Below are positions 50,356 through 59,605 of a stretch of 64,000 nucleotides of DNA, piece by piece. This DNA comes from Oscillospiraceae bacterium (GTDB lineage: Bacteria > Bacillota > Clostridia > Oscillospirales > Oscillospiraceae), in assembly GCA_017461445.1 (NCBI GenBank), contig JAFTXW010000019.1, positions 42,145-106,144 of the forward strand. The letters run 5' to 3'. A program made the position numbers and the translations under genes. The notes below the pieces were generated by a model. The model searched no databases. It had not been told where the DNA came from and saw only the letters and a list, made by a program, of their open reading frames with translations. The number at the start of each line of letters is the position of its first letter. The first letter of the stretch is position 1.

Positions 50356-50978
50356 ATGTTGCGCTGCCAAAGGGCCGTTTGGGTGAAAAGGTCTATGCCA
50401 TGTTCGAGAAAGCAGGCTTTGAGTGCCCTTCCATCCGGGAAAATAACCGGAAGCTGATCTTTGAGAATCCCGAAAAGCAGGTGCGCTATTTCTGGGTAAA
50501 GCCCTCAGATGTGGCGATCTATGTGGAACGGGGTGCTGCGGATATCGGAATTGCCGGAAAGGATATTCTTCTGGAATACCAGCCGGAGGTCTATGAGCTG
50601 CTGGACTTGGGGCTGGGCAAATGCCGCATGGCAGTGGCCGCACCTGTTGGATTTTACGACGATGGGGAGCGTACCCTGCGGGTCGCTACCAAATTCCCTC
50701 ATATTGCCGCCAACCATTACGCCCGCATCGGCCGGGAGATCGATATTATCAAGCTGAACGGTTCCATTGAGCTGGCACCCATTTTGGGCCTAAGCAATGT
50801 GATTGTGGATATCGTGGAAACGGGAACGACCCTGCAGGAAAATAACCTGGCAGTGGTGGAAAATATCGTTCCCATCAGCGCACGGCTCATTGCCAACAAG
50901 GCTGCCTTCCATTTTAACCATATTCAAATTGAGGAAATTTTAGATGCGCTAAAGAAACAGGTGGATAGCAATGATTAA
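50349..50978 (+). CDS. hisG: ATP phosphoribosyltransferase, short form
   Basis: 209 residues, lacking the C-terminal regulatory domain of long HisG, which explains the adjacent hisZ. Motifs: MLNVALPKGRLGEKV, KPSDVAIYVERGAADIGIAGKD, and the PRPP loop DIVETGTTLQEN. It makes phosphoribosyl-ATP, the first step of histidine synthesis. Overlaps: ATG within the end of hisZ, and its end overlaps hisD by eight bases. Confidence 0.97.
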   Translation: MLNVALPKGRLGEKVYAMFEKAGFECPSIRENNRKLIFENPEKQVRYFWVKPSDVAIYVERGAADIGIAGKDILLEYQPEVYELLDLGLGKCRMAVAAPVGFYDDGERTLRVATKFPHIAANHYARIGREIDIIKLNGSIELAPILGLSNVIVDIVETGTTLQENNLAVVENIVPISARLIANKAAFHFNHIQIEEILDALKKQVDSND

Positions 50979-52254
50979 AATTTATAATTATGGCGAAGTT
51001 CCCAACGAGGAGATCTTCACGCGGGACAATATCGCGGCCAATGTGGAAGCTGTGGTATCGGATATTATTGCCAACGTCCGCAGAAATGGCGATCAGGCAT
51101 TGTATGACTATACCGCAAAATTTGACAAAGCCCAGCTGAGCCGTCTGGAGGTTACCCCGGAGGAGATCGACGAAGCGTTTGAGACTGTAGAAGATAAGTT
51201 TCTCGATATCCTGCGGGAGGCTGCAGCGAATATCCATAATTTCCACAAGCGACAGGTTCGGAACAGTTTTATCATCAATGAAAAGGATGGCGTGGTTATC
51301 GGCCAGAAGGTGATGCCGCTGGAAAGGGTCGCGCTGTACGTCCCCGGCGGTACCGCAGCCTATCCCTCTACCGTACTGATGGACAGTATCCCGGCAAAAA
51401 TTGCGGGCTGTAAGGAGATCGTCATTGCCACACCGCCCGGAAAGGACGGCAAGGTCAACCCCGTGATCCTGGCTGCTGCCAAGATTGCAGGCGTTGACCG
51501 TATCTTCAAAATGGGCGGCGCGCAGGCCATTGCTGCTCTGGCCTACGGAACGGAGAGCGTGCCGAGGGTGGACAAGATCGTAGGCCCTGGCAACGCCTAT
51601 GTGGCGGAAGCTAAAAAGCAGGTGTTCGGCCGGGTGTCCATTGATATGATCGCCGGCCCAAGTGAGATTTTGGTGGTAGCGGATGCTTCCGCGAATCCCC
51701 GGTTCGTTGCCGCCGATCTGCTGTCCCAGGCGGAGCATGACAAAATGGCCAGTGCGGTGCTGGTGACGGACAGCCGTGCCTTTGCCGAGGCCGTCAGCCG
51801 GGAGCTGGAAACCCAGATCCCCCAGCTCGCCAGAGCGGAGATCGCCCGGGCATCCATCGACAACAACGGCAAGATCATCGTGGCCGAGGGCGACCTGATG
51901 AAGGCCATCGACATCGCCAACGAGATCGCCCCGGAGCACCTGGAGCTGTGCGTGGACAATCCCTTCGACTATCTGGATAAGGTCAAGCACGCCGGTTCCA
52001 TCTTTATGGGAAAATATTGTCCCGAAGCCCTGGGCGACTACTTTGCGGGCCCCAACCACACCCTCCCCACCAGCGGCACCGCCCGGTTCTCGTCGCCCCT
52101 GTCCGTGGACGACTTTGTAAAGAAATCCCAGTTTACATACTATACCGCTGATGCGCTGGCCGCTGTTGCGGATAAAATTGCTTATTTCGCGGAAAAGGAA
52201 GGCCTGACCGCCCACGCCAAGAGCGCGGTGATCCGGTTCGAGGATACAGTATGA
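50971..52254 (+). CDS. hisD: Histidinol dehydrogenase
   Basis: 427 residues. It carries out the last two oxidations from histidinol to histidine. Motifs: RVALYVPGGTAAYPSTVLM, VGPGNAYVAEAKKQVFGRVSIDMIAGPSEI, DLLSQAEHD (zinc ligands Gln/His), and the C-terminal PNHTLPTSGTARFSSPLSVDDF. The zinc His near SQAEHDKMA and the second His are present. It overlaps hisG and hisC (ATGA). Confidence 0.97.
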   Translation: MIKIYNYGEVPNEEIFTRDNIAANVEAVVSDIIANVRRNGDQALYDYTAKFDKAQLSRLEVTPEEIDEAFETVEDKFLDILREAAANIHNFHKRQVRNSFIINEKDGVVIGQKVMPLERVALYVPGGTAAYPSTVLMDSIPAKIAGCKEIVIATPPGKDGKVNPVILAAAKIAGVDRIFKMGGAQAIAALAYGTESVPRVDKIVGPGNAYVAEAKKQVFGRVSIDMIAGPSEILVVADASANPRFVAADLLSQAEHDKMASAVLVTDSRAFAEAVSRELETQIPQLARAEIARASIDNNGKIIVAEGDLMKAIDIANEIAPEHLELCVDNPFDYLDKVKHAGSIFMGKYCPEALGDYFAGPNHTLPTSGTARFSSPLSVDDFVKKSQFTYYTADALAAVADKIAYFAEKEGLTAHAKSAVIRFEDTV

Positions 52255-53318
52255 GCAGATTTTTTTCTGAGAAGTTCTCTTCTCTTGTACCCTATACCCC
52301 CGGCGAGCAGCCGAAGGATATGCAGTATGTGAAGCTGAATACCAACGAATCTCCCTTCCCGCCTTCACCCGGCGTGAAGGCGGCGGTGGAGGAGCAGTGC
52401 GGAAAATTGCAGCTGTATTCCGACCCGGAGTGTACACAGCTGCGGGAAAAGCTGGCACAGGTTTACGGGGTTTCTCCCAATCAGGTAGTGGTGACCAATG
52501 GCTCTGACGAGGTGCTGAATTTTGCCTTCATGGCCTTCGCCGACGAGCAGCGGCCTCTGGCTTTTGCGGATATCACCTACGGTTTCTATCCCGTGTTCGC
52601 GGAGATCAACCGGATTCCCTATGAGGTGATCCCTCTGAAAGAGGATTTCACCATGAACCCTGCGGATTACATCGGTATCAACAAGACTATCGTCATTGCC
52701 AACCCCAATGCCCCCACGGGTCTGGCAATGTCCCTTTCCGACATCGAGCGGATCGTTCAGAGCAACCCTGATAATGTGGTCATCGTGGATGAGGCCTATG
52801 TGGATTTCGGCGGCGAAAGCGCGGTGACCCTGGTGGATAAGTACGACAATCTGCTGGTGACCCAGACCTTCTCCAAGTCCCGCTCCATGGCCGGTGCCCG
52901 GTTGGGCTTTGGTATCGGCAATGAAAAGCTGATTGCCGATCTGAACACCATTCGATATTCGACAAATCCCTATAATGTGAACCGCATGACCGAGGCGGCA
53001 GGCGTGGCCGCGCTGGAAGAGAACGGTTATTATATGGCGAACTGCCGGACCATCATGGAAAACCGCGCCTGGACCATCCGGGAGCTGGAAAAGCGGGGCT
53101 TTAGCGTCCTGCCGTCCCTGACGAACTTTGTATTTGCCAAATCCAACGCCATCGGCGGTGGACGGCTGTATCAGGAGCTGAAAAAGCGGGGTATTCTGGT
53201 GCGGCACTTCGGCAAAGAGCGGATCAAGGAGTATAACCGCATTACCATTGGCACCCTGGAACAGATGGGGGCACTGATGGCGGCCATCGATCGAATCCTG
53301 GAGGAGGGGAACCTATGA
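52251..53318 (+). CDS. hisC: Histidinol-phosphate aminotransferase
   Basis: 355 residues, a PLP fold type I enzyme. NTNESPFPPSPGV at the start, VTNGSDEVLNFAF, ANPNAPTGLAMSL, VDEAYVDFGG, and the PLP Lys in TFSKSRSMAGARLGF are all seen. It makes histidinol phosphate from imidazole-acetol phosphate. It is ATGA-coupled to hisD and hisB. Confidence 0.97.
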   Translation: MSRFFSEKFSSLVPYTPGEQPKDMQYVKLNTNESPFPPSPGVKAAVEEQCGKLQLYSDPECTQLREKLAQVYGVSPNQVVVTNGSDEVLNFAFMAFADEQRPLAFADITYGFYPVFAEINRIPYEVIPLKEDFTMNPADYIGINKTIVIANPNAPTGLAMSLSDIERIVQSNPDNVVIVDEAYVDFGGESAVTLVDKYDNLLVTQTFSKSRSMAGARLGFGIGNEKLIADLNTIRYSTNPYNVNRMTEAAGVAALEENGYYMANCRTIMENRAWTIRELEKRGFSVLPSLTNFVFAKSNAIGGGRLYQELKKRGILVRHFGKERIKEYNRITIGTLEQMGALMAAIDRILEEGNL

Positions 53319-53905
53319 GAACAGCCCAAATGGAACGCAAAACGACGGAGACGGATATCTCTCTGTCCTTGAATCTGGACGGCACGGGCGTGTCCCAGTG
53401 CCGCACCGGCTGCGGCTTTCTGGATCATATGCTGACACTGTTTGCGCGGCATGCCCGGTTTGACCTGAACGTTTCCTGCACGGGAGATACCTATGTGGAT
53501 TACCACCATACGGTGGAGGATATCGGCATCTGCCTGGGTAAGGCGTTCTCCCAGGCCATCGGAGACAAGAAAGGCATCACCCGCTACGGGGACATTGCCC
53601 TTCCGATGGACGAAACGCTGATCCTGTCCGCCGTGGACATTTCCGGCCGGGGGGCCTGCTATTACGACTTGCAGATCCCAACGGAAAAGGTGGGCGATTT
53701 CGACACGGAGCTTTGCCAGGAGTTCTGGGTTGCCTTTGCCCGGGATGCAGGTGTTACTCTGCACATCCGGCAGCTGGCGGGGAGCAATTCCCATCACATT
53801 ATGGAAGGTGCCTTCAAATCCGTGGCGAGGAGCCTGAAAGCGGCGGTGAAGATCGACCCGGACTTTGCCAACGAAGTACCTTCCACAAAGGGGATCATCG
53901 AATGA
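53315..53905 (+). CDS. hisB: Imidazoleglycerol-phosphate dehydratase
   Basis: 196 residues, the monofunctional form without the HisB phosphatase domain. Manganese-binding repeats: GFLDHMLTLFARHARFD, DYHHTVEDIGICLG, and QLAGSNSHHIMEGAFKSVARSLKAAV. A separate histidinol phosphatase is not in this operon. It is coupled by ATGA to hisC and hisH. Confidence 0.97.
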   Translation: MRTAQMERKTTETDISLSLNLDGTGVSQCRTGCGFLDHMLTLFARHARFDLNVSCTGDTYVDYHHTVEDIGICLGKAFSQAIGDKKGITRYGDIALPMDETLILSAVDISGRGACYYDLQIPTEKVGDFDTELCQEFWVAFARDAGVTLHIRQLAGSNSHHIMEGAFKSVARSLKAAVKIDPDFANEVPSTKGIIE

Positions 53906-54522
53906 TTGCGATTATTGACTACGGCGTGGGAAATCTGTTTTCCCTCTGTTCCTCCTTTCAGAAGATCGGCGCGGAGGTGACCGTCACTTCTGACCCGGAG
54001 GTGATTTCTTCTGCCGAAAAGCTGATTCTGCCCGGCGTGGGTGCCTTTGGGGACGCCATGGGGAAGCTGCGTGACAGTGGCCTGGATACGTTGATCCGCG
54101 AGCAGGCGAAGCAGGGGAAGCCCATCATGGGCATCTGCCTGGGTATGCAAATGCTGTTTGAAAAGAGCTATGAATATGGCGAGCATGAGGGCCTGGGCCT
54201 GCTGAAGGGCAGCGTGATCCCAATGGAGGGCCGCATCCCCGCGGAATTAAAAATTCCCCATATCGGCTGGAACGCCCTGCATTTTCAGAAGGAAAGCAGA
54301 CTGTTCCGCTACATAAAGGAAAACGACTGTGTATACTTCGTCCATTCCTACTATGCTGACAACTGTGAGGAAAGCGTTATCGCCACCGCTGAATACGGCG
54401 CGGAGCTGACCGCCGCCGTGGAAATGGGGAATGTGATGGGTTGCCAGTTCCACCCCGAAAAGAGCGGGGAAGTGGGCCTGAACATCCTGCGGGCCTTTAG
54501 CGCAATGGAGGAATTTGCATGA
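53902..54522 (+). CDS. hisH: Imidazole glycerol phosphate synthase, glutaminase subunit
   Basis: 206 residues, a class I glutamine amidotransferase. IAIIDYGVGNLFSLCSSF at the start, oxyanion/nucleophile motif PIMGICLGMQMLFE (catalytic Cys about 80), and the His-Glu pair in GCQFHPEKSGEVG. The ATG at 53902 overlaps the hisB stop (ATGA); an in-frame longer reading would lie inside hisB. It feeds ammonia to HisF. Confidence 0.97.
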   Translation: MIAIIDYGVGNLFSLCSSFQKIGAEVTVTSDPEVISSAEKLILPGVGAFGDAMGKLRDSGLDTLIREQAKQGKPIMGICLGMQMLFEKSYEYGEHEGLGLLKGSVIPMEGRIPAELKIPHIGWNALHFQKESRLFRYIKENDCVYFVHSYYADNCEESVIATAEYGAELTAAVEMGNVMGCQFHPEKSGEVGLNILRAFSAMEEFA

Positions 54523-55232
54523 TCCTGTTTCCGGCAATCGATTTATTTGGCAAAAAGGCGGTGCGCCTGTATAAGGGCGACTACCAGAATATGACCGTTT
54601 ACAGCGAAAATCCCATTGAGATCGCCCGGGATTTTGAAGCTGCCGGGGCCACCCACATCCATATGGTGGATTTGGAGGGGGCCAAAGACGGAACTACTCC
54701 CAATATTGCCGTTGTGGAGCAGGTGGCGAGGGAAACTTCCCTGTTTGTAGAGATCGGCGGCGGCATCCGCAATATGGAAACGGTCGAGCGGTATCTGAAC
54801 GCGGGCGTTTCCCGGATCATTCTGGGCACTGCCGCAGTGAATGATGAAGCCTTTCTGAAAGAAGCCCTTGCTGCGTACCCCGGCAAGATCGCCGTTGGTG
54901 CCGATGTGAAGGACGGCTGTATCGCCATCAAGGGCTGGCTGGAAACATCAGCCATCACTTTGGAGGATTTTCTGCGGAAAATGGAGCAGTTGGGCGTAAA
55001 AAATGTCATCTGCACCGATATTTCCAAGGACGGTGCCATGCGGGGTACCAATCTGGAGCTGTACCGGGCCCTTTCCGAGAAGTACGCGCTGGATATCACG
55101 GCCTCTGGCGGCGTTTCCGGCCTGGAGGATGTTCGTCAACTGCGGCAGATGAACCTGTACGGTGCCATCATCGGCAAGGCTTACTATACCGGGGCCATCG
55201 ATCTGAAAGAAGCATTGGAGGCGGCAAAATGA
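54519..55232 (+). CDS. hisA: ProFAR isomerase
   Basis: 237 residues, a TIM barrel of two half-barrel repeats. The catalytic Asp lies in FPAIDLFGKKAVRLYKGDY (Asp 7), and the second catalytic Asp in CTDISKDGAMRGTNLELY (about 168-173). The phosphate loops IGGGIRN and ASGGVSGLEDV are present. It isomerises ProFAR to PRFAR. It is coupled to hisH and hisF by ATGA. Confidence 0.96.
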   Translation: MILFPAIDLFGKKAVRLYKGDYQNMTVYSENPIEIARDFEAAGATHIHMVDLEGAKDGTTPNIAVVEQVARETSLFVEIGGGIRNMETVERYLNAGVSRIILGTAAVNDEAFLKEALAAYPGKIAVGADVKDGCIAIKGWLETSAITLEDFLRKMEQLGVKNVICTDISKDGAMRGTNLELYRALSEKYALDITASGGVSGLEDVRQLRQMNLYGAIIGKAYYTGAIDLKEALEAAK

Positions 55233-55987
55233 TCACAAAAAGAATCATTCCCTGCCTGGACATCAAAAACGGCCGGGTGGTGAAGGGCGTCAACTTCCAG
55301 GGCCTGTCTGATGTTTCGTCGCCTGTGGAGCTGGCCCGGTATTATTCTGCGTGTGGTGCGGATGAGCTGGTGTTCTATGACATTACCGCTTCCTTTGAGG
55401 GCCGTAAGCTGTTTACGGATATCCTGTGCCAGGTGGCATCGGAAATTTTCATCCCCCTGACGGTGGGCGGCGGCATCAATACGGTGGAGGACTTTGACCG
55501 GGTCTTAAAATGCGGCGCGGACAAGGTCAGCGTCAACTCGGGAGCTATCCGCAATCCTGAACTGATCCGGGATGCGGCACAGAAATACGGCAACCAGTGC
55601 GTGGTGCTGTCCGCGGATGTGAAGCGGGTGGATGGCCAGTTCCGGGTCTTTGCCAAGGGCGGCCGGGAGGATACGGGCATGGAAGCCATCGGATGGATCA
55701 AACAGGGTGTGGCCCTGGGAGCCGGTGAAGTGGTGGTTAATTCCATCGACACCGACGGCGTGAAGGGCGGCTTTGATATCGAGATGCTGCAAGCGGTCTG
55801 CGATGCGGTGAATGTGCCCGTTATCGCCTCCGGCGGTGCGGGAGCGGTCAGCCACTTTACCGATCTGTTCCAGGCCATTCCCGATATTGACGCGGCATTG
55901 GCGGCATCCGTATTCCACTTCGGGCAGATCAAAATTCCCGATTTAAAACAGGAACTTAAGAATAATGGCATCATTGTGAGGTTGTAA
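55229..55987 (+). CDS. hisF: Imidazole glycerol phosphate synthase, cyclase subunit
   Basis: 252 residues, the partner of His[20 protein letters not shown] (catalytic Asp about 11), [43 protein letters not shown] (catalytic Asp about 130s-180) and [15 protein letters not shown] are present. It makes imidazole glycerol phosphate and AICAR. It overlaps hisA and lies one base before hisIE. Confidence 0.97.
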   Translation: MITKRIIPCLDIKNGRVVKGVNFQGLSDVSSPVELARYYSACGADELVFYDITASFEGRKLFTDILCQVASEIFIPLTVGGGINTVEDFDRVLKCGADKVSVNSGAIRNPELIRDAAQKYGNQCVVLSADVKRVDGQFRVFAKGGREDTGMEAIGWIKQGVALGAGEVVVNSIDTDGVKGGFDIEMLQAVCDAVNVPVIASGGAGAVSHFTDLFQAIPDIDAALAASVFHFGQIKIPDLKQELKNNGIIVRL

Positions 55988-55988
55988 C

Positions 55989-56636
55989 ATGCTTAACATT
56001 GAGGAACTGAAATTTGACGAAAAGGGCCTGATCCCTGCCATTGTGGTGGATTCTGTCACCAAGCAGGTGCTGACCCTTGCCTATATGAACCGGGAGAGCC
56101 TGGAAATCTCCATGGAAAAGGGCCTGACCTGCTTCTGGAGCCGCTCCCGGCAGGAGCTGTGGCTGAAAGGGGAGACCAGCGGCAATTACCAGCACATCGT
56201 CAGTATCACCGCCGATTGCGATAAGGATGCTCTGGTGGTGGTCGTGGACAAGGACGGCCCTGCCTGCCACACCGGCGCGGAATCCTGTTTCCACAATCCT
56301 CTGTGGCAGAGCGATGAGCGGCATGAATTCAGCCTGGAAGGGCTCTACGGGCTTTTGGTGGGCCGCAATGAGACACGCCCCGAGGGCTCTTATACCACTT
56401 ATCTCTTTAAAAAGGGCATTGACAAGATCCTGAAAAAAGTGGGCGAAGAATGCACCGAGGTTATTATCGCCGGCAAGGCGGGAGACAAGAAGGAGACCAT
56501 TTATGAGCTGGCAGACTTGGCATACCACGCCATGGTGCTGATGGTGCAGATGGGTATTACCGTAGAGGACGTTCACAGAGAACTGGCCTCCCGGCATATC
56601 ATTGACCATAAGGTGAAGCAGGAGAAAATGACATAA
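55989..56636 (+). CDS. hisI: Bifunctional PRA-CH / PRA-PH (HisIE)
   Basis: 215 residues. Residues 1-110 are phosphoribosyl-AMP cyclohydrolase: [36 protein letters not shown], with zinc-binding Cys in ADCDKDAL and HTGAESCF. Residues 120-215 are phosphoribosyl-ATP pyrophosphatase: [52 protein letters not shown]. It performs steps two and three of the pathway. It is the last his gene and ends at a strong terminator. Confidence 0.97.
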   Translation: MLNIEELKFDEKGLIPAIVVDSVTKQVLTLAYMNRESLEISMEKGLTCFWSRSRQELWLKGETSGNYQHIVSITADCDKDALVVVVDKDGPACHTGAESCFHNPLWQSDERHEFSLEGLYGLLVGRNETRPEGSYTTYLFKKGIDKILKKVGEECTEVIIAGKAGDKKETIYELADLAYHAMVLMVQMGITVEDVHRELASRHIIDHKVKQEKMT

Positions 56637-56674
56637 AAATCACCCTCCACGACTTTCGTGGAGGGTGATTTTTT
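56636..56674. terminator. Bidirectional terminator of his operon and asnA
   Basis: AAAATCACCCTCCACG / CGTGGAGGGTGATTTT, a 16-bp stem with a tight loop and T-runs on both sides. Confidence 0.92.
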
Positions 56675-56676
56675 GC

Positions 56677-57687
56677 TTACAGCAGCGGAATTCCCGCCTT
56701 TTCGCAGGCTTCTACCGTTTCGTGATCCCAGACGCTGGACTGGACTTCGCCGATATGGGCACAGCCCATCATCAGCATGGCAAGTCTCGACTGGCCGATA
56801 CCGCCGCCGATGGTGAGAGGCAGCTCGTCGTTCAGGAGCATCTTGTGGAAGGGCAGCTCCCGGCGGTCGTCGCAGCCGGATTCCCGCAGCTGGCGGTCCA
56901 GGGATTCGGCATCCACACGGATGCCCATGGAGGAAATTTCCAGTGCCCGATCCAGAACCTCGTCCCAGAAGAAAATGTCGCAGTTCAGATTCCAGTCGTC
57001 ATAGTCGGGGGCCCGGCCATCGTGGGGCTTACCGGAGCGGAGCTTGCCGCCGATCTGCATGATGCAGGCGGTTTTATGTTCCTTCACGTAGGCCTTTTCC
57101 CGCTCGGAGCCGGTCTTAAGGTCGGGGAACAGGTCTTCCAACGCCTGAGAGGTGATGAAGGAGACCTCCCGGCACAGCTCGGTGCGCAGCTGGGGGAAGC
57201 GGACGTGGAGACGGTCGTTGGTATCACAGATGGCCCGGACGATTGCCCGGACGATCAGCTTCAGGTACTCGGAGTTCCGGTTGTCCCGGGTAATGATCTT
57301 CTCCCAGTCCCACTGGTCAACATAGATGGAGTGGACATTATCCAGCTCCTCGTCCCGGCGGATGGCGTTCATGTCGGTATACAGGCCGTTGCCGATGGTG
57401 AAATGGTACCGCTTGAGGGCCAGACGCTTCCATTTGGCGAGAGAATGGACCACCTGGGCATCTGTGCCCACGGCGGGGATATCGAAGCTTACAGGCCGCT
57501 CGTAGCCGTTCAGGTTATCGTTCAGACCGGAATTTTCCGTAACGAACAGGGGAGCGGAGACACGTTTCAAATTCAGAGCCTTGGAAAACTCCTCCTGGAA
57601 GGTCTCCTTGATGTAGGCAATGGCACGCTGGGTATCGTAGGCATCCAGCACGGGCTTGTAACCCTTTGGAATATAGATTTTGTTCAT
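56677..57687 (-). CDS. asnA: Aspartate-ammonia ligase
   Basis: 336 residues, the ammonia-dependent asparagine synthetase related to class II tRNA synthetases. Conserved text: KGYKPVLDAYDTQRAIAYIKETFQ, RVSAPLFVTENSGLNDNLNG, IYVDQWDWEKII, and the C-terminal LPLTIGGGIGQSRLAMLMMG that ends with the class II motif 3 Arg. It makes Asn from Asp, ATP and ammonia. It has its own promoter and is convergent with the his operon. Confidence 0.97.
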   Translation of the reverse strand: MNKIYIPKGYKPVLDAYDTQRAIAYIKETFQEEFSKALNLKRVSAPLFVTENSGLNDNLNGYERPVSFDIPAVGTDAQVVHSLAKWKRLALKRYHFTIGNGLYTDMNAIRRDEELDNVHSIYVDQWDWEKIITRDNRNSEYLKLIVRAIVRAICDTNDRLHVRFPQLRTELCREVSFITSQALEDLFPDLKTGSEREKAYVKEHKTACIMQIGGKLRSGKPHDGRAPDYDDWNLNCDIFFWDEVLDRALEISSMGIRVDAESLDRQLRESGCDDRRELPFHKMLLNDELPLTIGGGIGQSRLAMLMMGCAHIGEVQSSVWDHETVEACEKAGIPLL

Positions 57688-57723
57688 AGTGATCCCACCC
57701 TTTCCGGGAAAAATATACGTCCT

Positions 57724-57751
57724 ATTGTATTCCGTTTTTCGGAAAAATCAA
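57724..57751 (-). promoter_or_regulatory. Promoter of asnA
   Basis: Minus strand: TTGATT (57746-57751), 16-base spacer, TACAAT (57724-57729). Confidence 0.75.
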
Positions 57752-57756
57752 GTCCG

Positions 57757-57785
57757 TTGAGAAAAATTTGGGAATGTGGTATATT
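57757..57785 (+). promoter_or_regulatory. Promoter of the ECF sigma operon
   Basis: TTGAGA (57757-57762), 17-base spacer, TATATT (57780-57785). It looks like a sigma-A rather than an ECF-type promoter. Confidence 0.68.
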
Positions 57786-57849
57786 TGTTGAAATCAAAAG
57801 GCCCTCTCAATTGTGTTATAGGTGAAAAGCTTTTCAAGGAGAAAACCCT

Positions 57850-58332
57850 ATGCTTACAAACGAGCAATTTACCTGTTATGCCGAGCGGTATATCGATACC
57901 GTGTTCCGGGTGGCGTATAACTACTTAAAATCCCCGGCAGATGCGGATGATGTGACGCAGAACGTGTTTTTGAAGCTTTTGAAGGAGAAAAAGCCCTTTG
58001 AAAGCGAGGAGCACGTAAAAAGCTGGCTGATCCGGGTGGCTGTCAACGAGTGCAAGAACATCGTGCGCTCCCGGTGGTGGAGGGCAGAGTCCTTTGAGGA
58101 TCACGCAGCGACGCTGACCTTCGACAATCCCTCCCATTCGGAACTGTTCTATGCAGTGATGGACCTGCCGCAGAAGTACCGGATGCCCATTTATCTGCAC
58201 TATTACGAGGAATACACCACCCAGGAAATCGCGGAAATTCTGAAAATTCCAAAGAACACGGTATGCACCAACCTAAAGCGGGGCAGGGAGCTGCTCAAGA
58301 AAACTCTTCAGGAGGCGGAAAGCGATGTTTAA
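57850..58332 (+). CDS. ECF-type RNA polymerase sigma factor
   Basis: 160 residues with sigma region 2 (about 10-75: YIDTVFRVAYNYLKSPADADDVTQNVFLKLLKEK) and region 4 (about 105-155: LPQKYRMPIYLHYYEEYTTQEIAEILKIPKNTVCTNLKRGRELL). The sequence is of the type whose operon partner is a DUF4179 membrane protein, as here. AAGGAG precedes the ATG. The regulon is unknown. Confidence 0.94.
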   Translation: MLTNEQFTCYAERYIDTVFRVAYNYLKSPADADDVTQNVFLKLLKEKKPFESEEHVKSWLIRVAVNECKNIVRSRWWRAESFEDHAATLTFDNPSHSELFYAVMDLPQKYRMPIYLHYYEEYTTQEIAEILKIPKNTVCTNLKRGRELLKKTLQEAESDV

Positions 58333-59542
58333 TGAAAAAGACTATAAGGCGGCTTTTTCCAAGGTGAAGGCCTCCGAAGACATCCATATGGAGGTGCTGA
58401 ATATGGCAAACAGAAGACAAAACAGGAAAAACGCGGGCATCCGCCGGGCGGTGGCTCTGGCTGCCGCGGTGATCGCCCTGATGGCAATGACTGTGACCGC
58501 CTTCGCGGCGGAGGAAATCGCCGGATGGTTCCAGTCTTATTTCTCCCGGAACGGCGAGGCGGTGCTGAGCCAGCAGCAGGAAGCCTATCTGACGGAAAAT
58601 GAGCAGCTCATCAGCCAGAGCAAGACCATCGACGGCTGGACGGTAGAGCTGCGCTCCGCCATCCATGACGATACCACGGGGTATATTATTCTGGGTATCA
58701 CCGCACCGGTGGAAACCGATTTGGATGCCAAGTACGACAAGAACGGGGACGGTGCCATCGATTATATCTTTGGCAATTCGAGCAATACGGCTGCTGTGTT
58801 CAATGAGCCTGTAACAGATCTGCTGTCTGCTCCAGACGGCGTGGAGCTCGGCTGCTGGGGCTGGGGCTGGGCCGAGGACGGCGACGGCCTGGCAAATACC
58901 AAAAACCTGGTCGTCAATATGCACCCTGCCATGGATCGGAGCACGTTGCCCCCCTTTGGCAGCGAAGCGGAATATTCCATCTGCATCGAAAACATCGTCT
59001 GGGAATATGTGGACGAGGAATACAAGGACGAACTGATGAACGGCAAGTACGCCGGACATGGCGCAGTGCGGTTTACCGCAGAAGAAAACGAACGCCTGTA
59101 TGGCGAAGAAATCCTGGCAGAGGGTACCTGGGATTTCACCGTTACATTTGCCCAGTATGGTGAAGATGAAATGCGCAAGATAGAAATACTGGATGCCCCC
59201 ATCACTACAAATGCATGGTTCTATCGTCCTGTGGGAGATGATTGGGGCTATGTGCAGGAACGTGTGATGCTGACCTCTGTTGTGATGCAGAATCTGACGG
59301 TCACCTTCTACTGCGAGGGCGGCGAGGGTACCCCGGAACTGACCAATTATGAAGATGACATTTTGAATCCCTACGTTGTGCTGAAGGATGGAACACAGAT
59401 CGAACTGTGGTCCTACGGTTCCAGCGGCACCGACTATGTGACATTGGTGGCAGAGCAGCCCATCGTTTTTGAGGAGGTTGACCACATTCTGCTGGCGGAC
59501 GGCACCATCATCCCCATGCCTGAACTGGAAACAAATTAGCAC
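58325..59542 (+). CDS. DUF4179 membrane protein, putative anti-sigma factor
   Basis: 404 residues plus stop. A short cytoplasmic part (about 1-40, FNEKDYKAAFSKVKASEDIHMEVL) ends in an arginine-rich stretch. One membrane helix (about 41-62, AVALAAAVIALMAMTVTAFA) leads to a long outside beta-rich domain (about 63-404). The N-terminus plus helix is the DUF4179 architecture, where the short cytoplasmic tail is thought to bind the sigma factor encoded just upstream. The start overlaps the sigma gene by eight bases with AGGAGG upstream. Confidence 0.86.
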
Positions 59543-59548
59543 GCAAAG

Positions 59549-59572
59549 CCCCGCCGGGATTTTCCGGCGGGG
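59549..59572 (+). terminator. Terminator of the ECF sigma operon
   Basis: CCCCGCCGG / CCGGCGGGG with a six-base loop. The U-tail (TAATTTAA) is weak. Confidence 0.65.
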
Positions 59573-59605
59573 TAATTTAACATAGGTGGAGCGCAGGGGA
59601 GGGGA

